Below are positions 35,187 to 45,755 of a stretch of 64,000 nt of DNA, piece by piece (the stretch's first letter is position 1; the number at the start of each line of letters is the position of its first letter). The position numbers and the translations under genes were made by a program. The stretch is from Pseudomonas sp. 21 (GTDB taxonomy: Bacteria > Pseudomonadota > Gammaproteobacteria > Pseudomonadales > Pseudomonadaceae), in NCBI RefSeq assembly GCF_000955805.1, contig NZ_JYOA01000001.1, positions 285,235 to 349,234 of the forward strand, read 5' to 3'. The notes under the pieces are model-generated. The model did not search any database and had not been told where the DNA came from. It saw only the letters and a program-made list of their open reading frames with translations.

Positions 35187-35222
35187 CGTCCGCCAGCGGC
35201 CATCAGCGGCCATCAGCGGACG
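35187..35222 (+). terminator. Stem-loop after the bufferin operon
   Basis: CGTCCGC (35187-35193) pairs with GCGGACG (35216-35222). The loop holds two direct copies of CGGCCATCAG. No U-run. The position right after the DoxX stop suggests operon-end processing or termination. Confidence 0.4.
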
Positions 35223-35239
35223 TTCGAATGCAACGAGGC

Positions 35240-35288
35240 TTTACCTTACATATGGAAATCCGTATATTCGATTATCCATATGTAAGGT
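35240..35288 (+). promoter_or_regulatory. ArsR operator and ars promoter
   Basis: A perfect 14-bp inverted repeat (ACCTTACATATGGA at 35243-35256 and its complement at 35275-35288, 18-bp spacer) ends 6 bp before arsR and overlaps its Shine-Dalgarno. TTTACC (35240) and TATATT (35263) at 17-bp spacing form a plausible sigma-70 promoter, with the -10 between the repeat arms. An ArsR dimer bound here would block both transcription and the ribosome-binding region. Confidence 0.72.
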
Positions 35289-35294
35289 GAAGCC

Positions 35295-35642
35295 ATGATC
35301 ACTCCACCCGAAGTCTTCAAGAACCTGGCCGACGAGACTCGCGCTCGCGCCACCCTGCTCATCGCCAGCCTGGGCGAGCTGTGTGTCTGCGAGCTGATGT
35401 GCGCGCTGGACGACAGCCAGCCGAAGATCAGTCGCCACCTGGCACAACTGCGCAGCAGCGGCCTGCTGCTGGATCGCCGCCAGGGCCAGTGGGTGTATTA
35501 CCGCCTCAACCCCGAGCTGCCCGCCTGGGTGCACGACCTGCTGCAGGTCACCCTGCTGGCCAACGAGCAGTGGCTGGCCGACAACACCCTGCGCCTGCAG
35601 AACATGGACGGCCGCCCCGTCCGTGACGCCGCCTGCTGCTGA
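35295..35642 (+). CDS. arsR: ArsR arsenic-responsive repressor
   Basis: A 115-residue ArsR/SmtB winged-helix repressor. The As(III) site [11 protein letters not shown] carries the Cys-x-Cys pair in helix alpha3 and a third Cys, with [12 protein letters not shown] as recognition helix and a C-terminal CC pair. Arsenite binding releases the operator. It is the first gene of arsRBCH, directly behind the perfect inverted repeat. Confidence 0.93.
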   Translation: MITPPEVFKNLADETRARATLLIASLGELCVCELMCALDDSQPKISRHLAQLRSSGLLLDRRQGQWVYYRLNPELPAWVHDLLQVTLLANEQWLADNTLRLQNMDGRPVRDAACC

Positions 35643-35662
35643 TCCCTTCGAGCGAGTCCTCC

Positions 35663-36946
<1,284 letters not shown>

Positions 36947-36975
36947 CGTCCCGCCCAGAAGCGGAGGAGCCTTCC

Positions 36976-37446
36976 ATGCGAGTCCTGTTCATGTGCACGG
37001 CCAACAGCTGCCGCAGCATCCTCTCCGAGGCGCTGTTCAATCACCTGGCGCCCGAAGGCTTCGAGGCGGTCAGCTCCGGCAGTTTTCCCAAGGGCCGGGT
37101 ATTGCCCCGCAGCCTCGTAACCCTGGAACAGGCCGGCATCTCTACCCAAGGCCTGAGCAGCAAGGGCAACGACGCCTTCGAAGGCAACCCGCCGGACATC
37201 GTCATCACCGTCTGCGACAAGGCCGCCGGCGAAGCCTGCCCGGTGTACTTCGGTCCGGCGCTGAAGTCCCACTGGGGGCTGGAAGACCCTTCCGATGTCG
37301 TTGGTGACGAGTCGGCAATTGACGCGGCCTTCCGCGCCACGCTGGCGCGCATCGAGCTGCGCTGCCGGGCCTTCCTCGCCCTGCCCTTCGCCACCCTCGG
37401 CCGCGACGAACTCAAGCGCGAGCTGGATCGTATCGGCGCTCTTTGA
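36976..37446 (+). CDS. arsC: ArsC arsenate reductase, LMW-phosphatase-like
   Basis: A 156-residue arsenate reductase of the low-molecular-weight protein-tyrosine-phosphatase type. The catalytic loop is MCTANSCRS (Cys 7 and Cys 12 of C-x4-C-R-S), and further cysteines occur in ITVCDKAAGEACP, matching the thioredoxin-linked disulfide cascade. GGAGGAG precedes ATG 36976. It converts As(V) to As(III) for ArsB. Confidence 0.93.
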   Translation: MRVLFMCTANSCRSILSEALFNHLAPEGFEAVSSGSFPKGRVLPRSLVTLEQAGISTQGLSSKGNDAFEGNPPDIVITVCDKAAGEACPVYFGPALKSHWGLEDPSDVVGDESAIDAAFRATLARIELRCRAFLALPFATLGRDELKRELDRIGAL

Positions 37447-37458
37447 TCAGGAGGACAC

Positions 37459-38160
37459 ATGTCCGAACAACTGCCCAACCTCGATCTGTCGCTGATCGAT
37501 CCGCTACCGACCCCCCCCGATGCCAGCGAGCACAAACCGCGCATCCTGCTGCTTTACGGATCGACGCGCGAGCGCTCCTTCAGCCGCCTGCTGGTGGAGG
37601 AAGCCGCACGGCTGCTGCAGCACTTCGGTGCCGAGACGCGTATCTTCAATCCCTCGGGCCTGCCGCTGCCGGACGACGTGCCGGTGGAGCATCCGAAGGT
37701 GCAGGAGCTGCGTGACCTGGTGCAGTGGTCGGAGGGCCAGGTCTGGTGCTCGCCGGAACGCCACGGCGCACTCTCGGCGGTGTTCAAGGCACAGATCGAC
37801 TGGATTCCCCTGGCCCTTGGCGCCGTGCGCCCGACCCAGGGCAAGACGCTGGCGGTGATGCAGGTCTGCGGCGGCTCGCAGTCGTTCAACGTGGTCAACC
37901 AGTTGCGCGTACTTGGCCGCTGGATGCGCATGTTCACCATCCCCAACCAGTCCTCGGTACCCAAGGCCTACCTGGAGTTCGACGAGGCGGGCCGGATGAA
38001 GCCCTCGGCGTACTACGACCGCGTGGTCGACGTCATGGAGGAGCTGGTGAAGTTCACCCTGCTGCTGCGCGATCGCCAGGAGTTCCTGGTGGATCGTTAC
38101 TCGGAGCGCAAGGAAAGCGCCGAGCAGCTGTCCGCCCGTGTGAATCAACGCTCGATCTGA
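37459..38160 (+). CDS. arsH: ArsH organoarsenical oxidase (NADPH-FMN reductase)
   Basis: A 233-residue flavodoxin-like protein with [17 protein letters not shown] (FMN phosphate loop), [20 protein letters not shown], and [19 protein letters not shown]. ArsH oxidises trivalent methyl-arsenicals using NADPH. CAGGAGG precedes ATG 37459. It is the last intact gene of the ars operon. Confidence 0.94.
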   Translation: MSEQLPNLDLSLIDPLPTPPDASEHKPRILLLYGSTRERSFSRLLVEEAARLLQHFGAETRIFNPSGLPLPDDVPVEHPKVQELRDLVQWSEGQVWCSPERHGALSAVFKAQIDWIPLALGAVRPTQGKTLAVMQVCGGSQSFNVVNQLRVLGRWMRMFTIPNQSSVPKAYLEFDEAGRMKPSAYYDRVVDVMEELVKFTLLLRDRQEFLVDRYSERKESAEQLSARVNQRSI

Positions 38161-38167
38161 GGTGATC

Positions 38168-38296
38168 ATGCCCATCGAAACCAGGGAGGCGCGCCCCGAG
38201 GATGCGCCAGCAATCCAGGCCATCTATGCACCGATCGTGAGTGGAACGGCGATCTCCTTCGAAGAGGTGCCGCCGAATCGGGACATCGCGGGCTGA
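38168..38296 (+). pseudogene. Truncated ArsN/phosphinothricin-type N-acetyltransferase
   Basis: ATG 38168 opens a 42-codon frame, MPIETREARPEDAPAIQAIY ... TAISFEEVPPNRDIAG-stop, that is unmistakably the N-terminus of a PAT/bar-like GNAT (usual length about 165-180 residues). No remainder is found downstream. ArsN1-type enzymes are frequent in ars operons, so this is probably a decayed fifth ars gene 7 bp after arsH. Confidence 0.7.
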
Positions 38297-38362
38297 GCCT
38301 CCCGCACACCCAGGCCCGTTCAAGCATCGCCGGACGAGGCGCAGCCGGGTACCCGGCCCCTC

Positions 38363-39112
38363 TCACTGACGGTCGAGGCTCTCGTAGCGGCGTTGAATGC
38401 GCGCCAGCTCGCCGGACTCGCGCAACTGCTCCAGCGCGCGACTCCAGGCGGCGACTCGCTGGTCGTCGCTGTCGCGGCTGAAGGCGATGTAGAGGCTGGA
38501 GCGAAACAGCTCGACCGGCACCCGGCGCAATGTGCCGGGCGACAGGCCCAGCTGGCGACTGTAATACGCGACGCCCGCATCGGTGTCGCCGACGATGATG
38601 TCGGTGCGCCCGGCCAGCAGCATGAGATAGAGCTGCGGGCTGCCGGTGGCGCGCTTGTCGAGATTGTCGAAGCCCATGGACTGCAACGTCTCCGGGACCA
38701 GCCCGGCATGCCGGGTGGTCATGCGCGGGGCGCCCCGCAGGTCGCTCAGGGTATTCGCCGGCTGACGCGCGCTGGCCAACTGATAGGGATGGATCGACTC
38801 TTCGACGATCGGGCCTACCCATTGGTACAACGGCTCGCGCGCCGGCGTGCGGAACATGGAAAACATGATGGTCTTCGGCTGCGACTGCAGGGCGAGGCTG
38901 GTGCGCATGCTGGGCAGCAGCTCGATCGCGAAATCATCGCCGGTCAGCCCCATGATGGCCTTGACGATGTCCGTCGCCATCCCGGTGAGCTGGCCATTCT
39001 CGACGTAGTTGTACGGCGCCCACTCTTCGGTGACGACCCGATAGTCCCCTGCCCGGGCCCCGGCATTGAGCAAAGAACAGAGCAAGGCTGCACAGATGGT
39101 CGAAGGCTTCAC
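38363..39112 (-). CDS. Periplasmic SBP_bac_3-type binding protein
   Basis: A 249-residue small polar-amino-acid-type binding protein with a signal peptide (STICAALLCSLLNAGARA). It has YRVVTEEWAPYNYVENGQLT and GMATDIVKAIMG near the N-terminus, as in many orphan pseudomonad SBP_bac_3 proteins. The start is GTG 39112 with a weak Shine-Dalgarno. No permease or ATPase genes adjoin it, so it may act as an orphan sensor-like binder. The ligand is unknown. Confidence 0.82.
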   Translation of the reverse strand: MKPSTICAALLCSLLNAGARAGDYRVVTEEWAPYNYVENGQLTGMATDIVKAIMGLTGDDFAIELLPSMRTSLALQSQPKTIMFSMFRTPAREPLYQWVGPIVEESIHPYQLASARQPANTLSDLRGAPRMTTRHAGLVPETLQSMGFDNLDKRATGSPQLYLMLLAGRTDIIVGDTDAGVAYYSRQLGLSPGTLRRVPVELFRSSLYIAFSRDSDDQRVAAWSRALEQLRESGELARIQRRYESLDRQ

Positions 39113-39335
39113 AAGGCTCGCTTGGCGGGAGTGGCAGGACAGCGAAGTGCTGAAGTGAGGACCTGAAAATCATAGTACCCGCCTCCTGGCGCCGCCACCG
39201 CCAGCCCAGGGCGGCACAGGCCGGCGGAAAAACCTCGGCGTGCTGCCTTCCCAAGCGTCAAGCGTGCCCGGCAAGATAGCGGCATTCGCCGCCACGCTTT
39301 GGCGGCCCCCTTCTGCCTTGTGCCACCGGAGTCGT

Positions 39336-40220
39336 ATGCAACCGCGCGACCTTGCCGCCTACCTGTTCCTCGCCATCGGCTGGGGGCTGTCCTTCCTCGT
39401 GCTGCTCAAGGCCATCGCCGGCTTCGGCTGGGTCGGCGCGGTCAGCTTCCGCGCGCTGATCGCCAGCTTCACCCTGTTCGCCGTGGCGCGGCTGTCCGGG
39501 CGCAAGCTGAACTTCGAAGGGCTGTGGAAGCCGCTGTGCGTTATCGGCGCCACCACGGTGGCCGGCCAATTGATCGGCATGACCTACGCCACCCCGCGCA
39601 TCGGCACCGCCATGGCGGCGATCTTCGTCGCCGGGATTCCGCTGTTCTCCATGCTCATCGGCCGCCTCTGGGGCCTGGAACGCATCACCTGGAGCGGCCT
39701 CGGCGGGCTGGTGCTGGGCTTCTTCGGCATGGTGCTGCTGGTGGGCTTCCCGGCGGTGCCGATTACCCACGAGTTCATGCTCGGCAGCGCAGCCTCCGTG
39801 TTCGGCGCCGTCTGCGCGGCCTTCGGCAGCAATTACGCCAGCCTGAAGCTGCGCACCGCCGGCCCCTGGGAAGTGACCTGCGGCGCCTTCGGGATCGGCG
39901 GGCTGCTGACCCTGCCCTTGCTGATCTGGGTGCCTGTGCCCGGCACACCGCAACCGATCGATGTGCTCTTCCTGCTGATCTGCGGCTGCATATTCAGCGC
40001 GGTGAACTACGTCGTCTACTTCCAGCTCGTCTCGCGAATCGGCGCCACCAGAACCATCAGCGTGGAGTTTGTCGTCACCGTGGTCGCCGTCCTGGTCGGC
40101 GCCCTGGTGCTGGGCGAAAGCCTGTCGCTGGTGCAGGGCGTGGGCGCGCTGATCATCCTGATCGGCTGCGCCCTGGTGCTCGGCCTGGTGCCCGGCACCA
40201 AGGCCCGCGCCGTGACTTAA
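39336..40220 (+). CDS. EamA-family (DMT) transporter
   Basis: A 294-residue inner-membrane protein with about ten spans in two EamA repeats (AAYLFLAIGWGLSFLVLLKA; second repeat around 155-290 ending LIILIGCALVLGLVPG). ATG 39336 begins the first span. The stop overlaps the convergent symporter stop by 4 bp (TTAA). Members export amino acids or other metabolites; the substrate is unknown. Confidence 0.87.
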   Translation: MQPRDLAAYLFLAIGWGLSFLVLLKAIAGFGWVGAVSFRALIASFTLFAVARLSGRKLNFEGLWKPLCVIGATTVAGQLIGMTYATPRIGTAMAAIFVAGIPLFSMLIGRLWGLERITWSGLGGLVLGFFGMVLLVGFPAVPITHEFMLGSAASVFGAVCAAFGSNYASLKLRTAGPWEVTCGAFGIGGLLTLPLLIWVPVPGTPQPIDVLFLLICGCIFSAVNYVVYFQLVSRIGATRTISVEFVVTVVAVLVGALVLGESLSLVQGVGALIILIGCALVLGLVPGTKARAVT

Positions 40221-41551
40221 CCGACCTGCGCCTGGGCGACACCCGGCGAGGCATCGTCGCGGTCGATCAGCTCCATCGGCAGATGCGAGGTTTCGCGCAA
40301 CAGCCAGGAACACACCGCCACCAGCAATAGCGCCGCCGCACCGTAAAGCGCGACGCCGAAGGGGTTGCGCCCGGTGGCGATGAGGATGGCGGTAGCGATG
40401 CTCGATGCCGTGCCGCCGCCCAGTGCCGCGCCGATCTGGTAGCTGAAGGAAATCCCCGAGTAGCGCATTTCCCGCGGGAACTGCTCGGCGAGGAACGCCG
40501 GGATCGGCCCCTGGGTCGCGCCCATGAAGAAGCCCACGGCGATATACGCCAACAGCGCCAGCGGCAGGTTGTGCAGGCCGATCAGCGGGAAGAAGGCGAA
40601 CAGCCCGAGCGCCATGATCGCCGCGCCGAAGATCATCACCGCACGCCGGCCGAAGCGGTCCGAGAGATGCCCGAAGAATGGCGCGGACGCGACGATGGCC
40701 ACCGACAGCGAGAAGTCGAACAGCAGGGCGTGGCTGCTGCTGTAACCGATGTCGGTCGCGTAGGCGAGGAAGAAGGTGCTGCCGATATAGGCGATGGTGA
40801 CGTAGCCGAAGGCGATGCCGATGCACAGCAGCAGCTCGCGCGGGCGACGGCGGAAGGCTTCCATCAGCGGCATGCGCGCCTCGCTTTTCGGCGCGGCCTT
40901 GGGCTGCGCCGCGGTGTTCTGCAGGCGCGCATAGAGACCGACCAGCACCAGCAGGCCGCCGAGCCAGAACGGGATGCGCCAGGCGATACCACTCAGGTCA
41001 TCGTCGAAGGCGAAGCTGACGATGGCGAACACCGCCGAACCGAAGATGCCACCGATACCGATGCCCATGCTCGTGAAGCTGCCCCACAGGCCGCGGCGGC
41101 CCCTGGGCGCGACCTCGATGCCGAACAGCGCCGCCCCGCCCCACTCGCCACCGGCGGCGAAGCCCTGCACCAGGCGCAGGAGCACCAGCAGCACCGGCGC
41201 GGCGGCACCGATGCTGGCGTGGGTCGGCAGGAAGCCGATCAGCAAGGTGCTCAGGCCCATCAGCACCAGGGTGGTGACCAGCGCCTTCTGCCGGCCGTAG
41301 CGGTCACCCAGGTGACCGAACACCACGCCGCCCAACGGACGGGCAAAGAAGCCGGCGCCGAACGCCGCGAAGGCGACCAGCACGGCGGTCAGGCGATCCA
41401 TGCCGGGAAAGAACAGCTGCGGGAAGATCAGCGCGGCGGCGTAGCCGTAGATGACGAAGTCGTAGAACTCCAGCGCGGTGCCCATGCCGGAGACGCAGAA
41501 GGTGCGAAAGGCCGAGCGCGAGCCGGGAGCTGTGGGCGTGTGGTCGATCAT
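40217..41551 (-). CDS. MFS transporter, metabolite:H+ symporter (MHS) family
   Basis: A 444-residue 12-span symporter of the ProP/ShiA/KgtP group: N-terminal GTALEFYDFVIYGYAAAL, RPLGGVVFGHLGDRYGRQKA (MFS motif A), RLVQGFAAGGEWGGAALFGI and a second motif A GHLSDRFGRRAVMIFGA. Typical substrates are dicarboxylates, shikimate or betaines. It is convergent with the EamA gene with overlapping stops. Confidence 0.9.
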   Translation of the reverse strand: MIDHTPTAPGSRSAFRTFCVSGMGTALEFYDFVIYGYAAALIFPQLFFPGMDRLTAVLVAFAAFGAGFFARPLGGVVFGHLGDRYGRQKALVTTLVLMGLSTLLIGFLPTHASIGAAAPVLLVLLRLVQGFAAGGEWGGAALFGIEVAPRGRRGLWGSFTSMGIGIGGIFGSAVFAIVSFAFDDDLSGIAWRIPFWLGGLLVLVGLYARLQNTAAQPKAAPKSEARMPLMEAFRRRPRELLLCIGIAFGYVTIAYIGSTFFLAYATDIGYSSSHALLFDFSLSVAIVASAPFFGHLSDRFGRRAVMIFGAAIMALGLFAFFPLIGLHNLPLALLAYIAVGFFMGATQGPIPAFLAEQFPREMRYSGISFSYQIGAALGGGTASSIATAILIATGRNPFGVALYGAAALLLVAVCSWLLRETSHLPMELIDRDDASPGVAQAQVG

Positions 41552-41663
41552 GGCGGTTCACTCTTGTTTTTGTGGCAATACGAAACCCGCGCGGCGGCCG
41601 GTGGGCTGCCACGGGGGCGTAAGTTCTGAAATTGAGAAGTTGCGTTGTGACGTTTTACGATCG

Positions 41664-41685
41664 GCGCTGAAGCGAACTTCAGCGC
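41664..41685 (-). terminator. Perfect hairpin with TTCG tetraloop
   Basis: On the minus strand GCGCTGAAG-TTCG-CTTCAGCGC forms a perfect 9-bp stem with a stable TTCG loop. It lies downstream of the C45-type gene (stop at 41829) and upstream of the MHS symporter. There is no U-run; it probably terminates or stabilises the C45 transcript. Confidence 0.5.
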
Positions 41686-41695
41686 TCGGACATTG

Positions 41696-41812
41696 CCCTC
41701 ACCCCAGCCCTCTCCCAGAGGGAGAGGGAGCCGCATGTGCCGGCTGACACTGTCGCTTCAACCTCTGCCGATCAGCCCCCTCTCCCCTTGGGAGAGGGTC
41801 AAGGTGAGGGGC
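41696..41812. repeat. Inverted repeat pair of CCCTCACCCC/CTCTCCC...GGGAGAGGG type
   Basis: Two copies of a common intergenic element face each other. Left copy 41696-41730 (CCCTCACCCC, then CTCTCCCAGAGGGAGAGGGAG); right copy about 41776-41812 (CCCTCTCCCCTTGGGAGAGGG then GGTGAGGGGC). Each holds its own hairpin. This family is scattered through many proteobacterial genomes. Confidence 0.65.
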
Positions 41813-41828
41813 TCCCACCCGTTTGCCT

Positions 41829-42908
41829 CTAGAACCGCAGGAACCCCTCATCGGCCATTTTCTTCGGCGTACCAGCCACGTATTCCAGCGCGCAGCCGAC
41901 GGTATCCAGGCCGATGCTCAGCAGGGTCTCCCAGCGCTCGGTATCCGGCTCGGACATGTCCGGGTGGAAGCACACCACCGCCTGGTCGCCGTCGGCGCCG
42001 CAGAAGGCGTCGGCGCGCTCGCGCAGGGCCTTGCCGGTCATGCCGACGGTGGCGGTCTTGAGGTGTTCCAGGCGCGCGTAGGTGGTGGATACGTCCGCCG
42101 TGCGCTCACCCCAGCTCAGTTCGCCGTCGAGGAAGTGGTTGGTGTGCAGCAGCCAGCCATCCTCACGCGGCACCACTACGGCAGTGTGCGCGGGGCTCAT
42201 CTCGATGCTGGCAGCACGGGCACGCACGTCGTCGCGGGTGAACACGCTGAGCACGGTGGAGGCGCTGACCCGCGCCGACCGCGCCAGGTCGATGGCCTCG
42301 GTGACGCTGGTGGCTTCTTCCAGCACGCGACGGGCGATGGCGTGTACCGGCACGCCGGCACTGCCGTCGTCACTGGCGTGGTGCAGGATGTTGAAGTGCA
42401 CGCCGAGCCCTGCGCTGTTCACCCCGATCTTGCCGAGCATGCCGAACTCGGTGAACAGCTTGGCGGTCAGGCCGGTGCTGCCGGTGAAGCCCAGCAGCAG
42501 GCCGTGGGGCACCAGGCTGTCGTGCCAGTCCCAGGTCTGCAGGCTGCGCGGCGCCAGGGCGCCGGCCGGGGCGTAGACGGAGGTGGAGCACTCACCTTCA
42601 ACCGGTTGCTGCGGCATCACTGCGAGAATTTCGGTACGCGCATTCAGCGCCGCCAGCTGCCACAGCGGCAGGTCGACGCCCAGGGCCAGGCCTTCGACTT
42701 CCTTGGCCAGGGCCGGACACCAGTCGGCCAGCGCCGCGAGGCTGCCCTCGCCGATGGTCCGCGCCTTGTCGATCTCCACGCCGACGCGCGGGAAGAAGTC
42801 CAGGTACAGCGCCACGCTCTGGCGGATCTGCTCGGCAAAGGTTTCGCCGATCTGCCGGCCACGCTGCAGCGGGTCGCGGATGTCGGTGGTGAAGGTGTGA
42901 AGGATCAC
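41829..42908 (-). CDS. C45/AAT-family (acyl-CoA:6-APA acyltransferase-like) protein
   Basis: A 359-residue Ntn-hydrolase-type protein. Cys 107 in VEGECSTSVY is the expected autoprocessing nucleophile (in fungal acyltransferase the equivalent is Cys 103), followed by TWDWHDSLVPHGLLLGF and GVNSAGLGVHFNIL. GTG 42908 has AGGAG seven bases upstream, which fixes the start; an upstream TTG lacks such a site. Members transfer or hydrolyse acyl groups on amide substrates. It is 61 bp downstream of a YtcJ-like amidohydrolase on the same strand and may share its substrate range. Confidence 0.8.
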   Translation of the reverse strand: MILHTFTTDIRDPLQRGRQIGETFAEQIRQSVALYLDFFPRVGVEIDKARTIGEGSLAALADWCPALAKEVEGLALGVDLPLWQLAALNARTEILAVMPQQPVEGECSTSVYAPAGALAPRSLQTWDWHDSLVPHGLLLGFTGSTGLTAKLFTEFGMLGKIGVNSAGLGVHFNILHHASDDGSAGVPVHAIARRVLEEATSVTEAIDLARSARVSASTVLSVFTRDDVRARAASIEMSPAHTAVVVPREDGWLLHTNHFLDGELSWGERTADVSTTYARLEHLKTATVGMTGKALRERADAFCGADGDQAVVCFHPDMSEPDTERWETLLSIGLDTVGCALEYVAGTPKKMADEGFLRF

Positions 42909-42969
42909 GGCAAGGCTCCTGCAATTGCTTTGTTTCAAGAAGCCAGAGCGCCGCGGCGCTCTGGCTGGA

Positions 42970-44706
42970 TCAGAGTTTGTCGCTCGAACGACTATAGACT
43001 TCGCGGCCGGCGAACCAGGTCTTGAGCACTCGGGTGTCGCGCAGCGCCTCCGGCTTGACGGTGAACACGTCGCGGTCGAGCAGGATCAGGTCAGCCTGCT
43101 TGCCCGGCTTCAGCGAACCGATGCGGTCCTCCAGGCGGATGGTGCGCGCGGCGTTGAGGGTGTAGGCCTGGAACATGGTCTGCCGGTCGATATCCTCGGC
43201 GGCATTGAGCACGCCCTTCGGGCCGACGCGCTGGATCGCCTGGTAGATGGCCTTCCACGGGTCGGGCGTGGTGATCGGCCAGTCGCTGGCGCCGGAAATG
43301 GTCGCGCCGTTCTTCAGCAGCGAGCGCGCCGGGTACATGTGCAGGAAGGCCATGGCGCTGACGTAGGGCTTGACCAGATCGACGCTGTTCTCGTCGGCGG
43401 CCGCCCAATAGAGCTGCATGGCAGCGATCACGTCGAGCGCCTTGAAGCGCGGGAAATCCTTCGGGTTGACCATCTGCAGGTGCGTGATGGAGTGCGGGAT
43501 GCCGCTGTGGCGATCCTTGCGCGCCTGCTCGATGCCGTTGAGCGATTCACGCACCGCGCGGTCGCCGATGGCATGGATGTGCACCAGCCAGCCGCGGGCG
43601 TCGGCGGCGCTGACCAGTTCGCCGAAATGCTTGGGATCGATCAGCAGTTCGCCGTACTTCTTCGAGTTGCTGTAGGGCTCGAGCATCGCCGCGCTCTGCG
43701 CCGGCACCTCGGCCACGCCGTCGGCGAAGACCTTGATGCCCGGCAGCGTCAGGTTGGGAACATCGATGAACTGCTGGCGCACCTTGTCCAGCTCGTCGAG
43801 GTCGGCCGGGGTCGCCTTGGAGTCGGCCATCAGCAGGGCGGCGACGTGCGCGGTCAGCCCGCCCTCTTCCGCCAGCAGCTTGTAGGCCGGCAGCACGCCA
43901 ACAGAGTCGTTGTGGATGTCGCCGCCGGGGTTCTCGTTCGCCAGGGGCTCCATCCAGCCGGTGATGCCCAGCTCGTGGTAATAACTCTGCGCGCCTTTCA
44001 GCGCCTTGAGCAGCTCCTCGTCGGTCGGCAGCGGCAGCAGTGCCTGCACCGGGTAGAGCCCGGCATCCACCAGGAAGCCGTTGGGCTGGCCGTCGGCGCC
44101 GTGGCCGATGGTGGCCTGCTCCTCGCCCTGCAGTGACTTGACCTTGGCGGCATCGATGCCGGCCAGTTTCAGCAACGCCTGGTTGGCCCAGCCGGTGTGG
44201 TAGTCGCCACCGGCCAGGAGGATCGGCTGATCGGCCCATTCGCCCTGGTCGAAGCGCTGCTGCAGCTCACCGATTTCGTCCCAGTACGCCGTGGGCACCC
44301 CGCCGACATAGAGGAACTGGCCCCGTCGCGCGCGGCCATCCTCGCGCCACTGGCGCAGCTTGCTCTCGAACTCGGCAAGGGGCAGGTCCTGGTTGTCCAG
44401 GTTGGCCTGGAGCATCTGCAGGCCGCCCTTGACCAGGTGGGTATGGGAATCGATGAATCCGGGCATCAGCACTTGGCCGTGCAGGTCGATGAGCTGTGTT
44501 TCCGGTTGCTTGAGCTTGAGAATCTGCGCGTCGGAACCGACGGCAAGAATGCGGCCGTTCTCCACCGCCACCGCCTGCTGCAGCGCCTGGCCGGGCTCGG
44601 CGGTGTAGACCTTGCCGCCATGGAGGATCAGGTCGGCGGCGGCCATCGTTTCCATCGAGGAAAAAGCGCAAGCGGCGGATACCAGCGCCGGAATCAGTAG
44701 TTTCAT
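42970..44706 (-). CDS. YtcJ-like amidohydrolase, exported
   Basis: A 578-residue amidohydrolase (Amidohydro_3) with a signal peptide (LIPALVSAACAFSSMETMAA). Metal-site and barrel motifs: MPGFIDSHTHLV near 80-91 (H-x-H), GWLVHIHAIGDRAVR, HSITHLQMV and ISGASDWPITTPDPW, then a composite beta domain IGSLKPGKQADLILLDRDVF. The family cleaves C-N bonds of amide or formyl substrates. It is divergent from the LysR at 44813 (106-bp gap). A cytoplasmic relative lies at 47192 in mirror-image arrangement. Confidence 0.88.
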   Translation of the reverse strand: MKLLIPALVSAACAFSSMETMAAADLILHGGKVYTAEPGQALQQAVAVENGRILAVGSDAQILKLKQPETQLIDLHGQVLMPGFIDSHTHLVKGGLQMLQANLDNQDLPLAEFESKLRQWREDGRARRGQFLYVGGVPTAYWDEIGELQQRFDQGEWADQPILLAGGDYHTGWANQALLKLAGIDAAKVKSLQGEEQATIGHGADGQPNGFLVDAGLYPVQALLPLPTDEELLKALKGAQSYYHELGITGWMEPLANENPGGDIHNDSVGVLPAYKLLAEEGGLTAHVAALLMADSKATPADLDELDKVRQQFIDVPNLTLPGIKVFADGVAEVPAQSAAMLEPYSNSKKYGELLIDPKHFGELVSAADARGWLVHIHAIGDRAVRESLNGIEQARKDRHSGIPHSITHLQMVNPKDFPRFKALDVIAAMQLYWAAADENSVDLVKPYVSAMAFLHMYPARSLLKNGATISGASDWPITTPDPWKAIYQAIQRVGPKGVLNAAEDIDRQTMFQAYTLNAARTIRLEDRIGSLKPGKQADLILLDRDVFTVKPEALRDTRVLKTWFAGREVYSRSSDKL

Positions 44707-44812
44707 CGCAGAGCCTTCGTTATTGTTGGTCTGCGAAGAAGGTTAAGCAAAAGCCCCGGCGCCTTTAACACCGACTTCCCGCACAACTTCTGTTCCTGTC
44801 AGGAAGCAATCC

Positions 44813-45727
44813 ATGGACAAGATGACCGCCCTCACCATGTTCGTCGCCACCGCCGACCATGGCGGCTTCAGCCGTGCGGCCGAACAGCTGGGCAAGACGC
44901 CCTCGGCGATCACCAAGGGCGTCGCGCAGCTGGAGGCCGAGCTGGGTCAGCGTCTGTTCGAACGCACCACCCGGCGCATGGCGCTGACCGAAGCCGGGCA
45001 CATCTACCTGGAAGGTGCGCGCCAGGCGCTGGTGCAACTGCAGCGGGCCGAGGAGGAAGTGGAGCAGCTGCAGACGGAATTGCGCGGCAGCCTGCGCATC
45101 GCCGCCCCGCCCTCCTTCGCCCCGGCCTTCTTCAATGCCGTGTGCTGCCGCTTCCTGCGCGAACACCCGCAAGTGCGCCTGGAGGTGGACCTCGCCGACG
45201 AGTTCGCCGACCTGGTGGAAGGCGGCTACGACCTCGCCCTGCGTGACGGCCCCATCGACCTCCCGGACGTGATCGCCCAACCGCTGCTGGAAAACCGCCT
45301 GCTGCTCTGCGCAAGCCCGGCATACCTGGCGCGCAAGGGGCTGGATGTGACCCTGGAGAACTACGAGCAGCACGACTGGCTGATCTTCCGCCACCCGTTG
45401 CTGAACCGGAATTTCTGGTGGGTGCAGCGTGATGGCGAGCGCATCCGTATCCGCCAGCCGACACCGCGCGTGGCCAGCGACAACTACGACTTCCTGCTGT
45501 CTTGCCTGCTGGATGGCCAGGGCCTGCAATTCCTGCCGCAGTGGAGCGCGTTGCCCTACCTCGAACGTGGCGAGCTGGTGGAGCAACTGCCGGATTGCTG
45601 GCGCGACCAGAGTGCATTCGGCCCGTGGGTGCATGTGCTCTACCTGCCGCATCGAAGGAGCACGCGCAAGGTGCGGGTGTTCATCGACTACCTGCGCGAG
45701 CATTTGCAGGGGAAGGGGCTGGTCTGA
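44813..45727 (+). CDS. LysR family regulator (CrgA-like)
   Basis: A 304-residue regulator beginning MDKMTALTMFVATADHGGFS, with HTH AAEQLGKTPSAITKGVAQLE and effector domain from about 88 (GSLRIAAPPSFAPAF). AGGAAG lies before ATG 44813. It is divergent from the exported amidohydrolase and probably controls it. It is close to the LysR at 45914 along its whole length, and the two are convergent. Confidence 0.88.
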   Translation: MDKMTALTMFVATADHGGFSRAAEQLGKTPSAITKGVAQLEAELGQRLFERTTRRMALTEAGHIYLEGARQALVQLQRAEEEVEQLQTELRGSLRIAAPPSFAPAFFNAVCCRFLREHPQVRLEVDLADEFADLVEGGYDLALRDGPIDLPDVIAQPLLENRLLLCASPAYLARKGLDVTLENYEQHDWLIFRHPLLNRNFWWVQRDGERIRIRQPTPRVASDNYDFLLSCLLDGQGLQFLPQWSALPYLERGELVEQLPDCWRDQSAFGPWVHVLYLPHRRSTRKVRVFIDYLREHLQGKGLV

Positions 45728-45755
45728 TCTCGCCAATGGCGCAGCGGCGAAGTCA

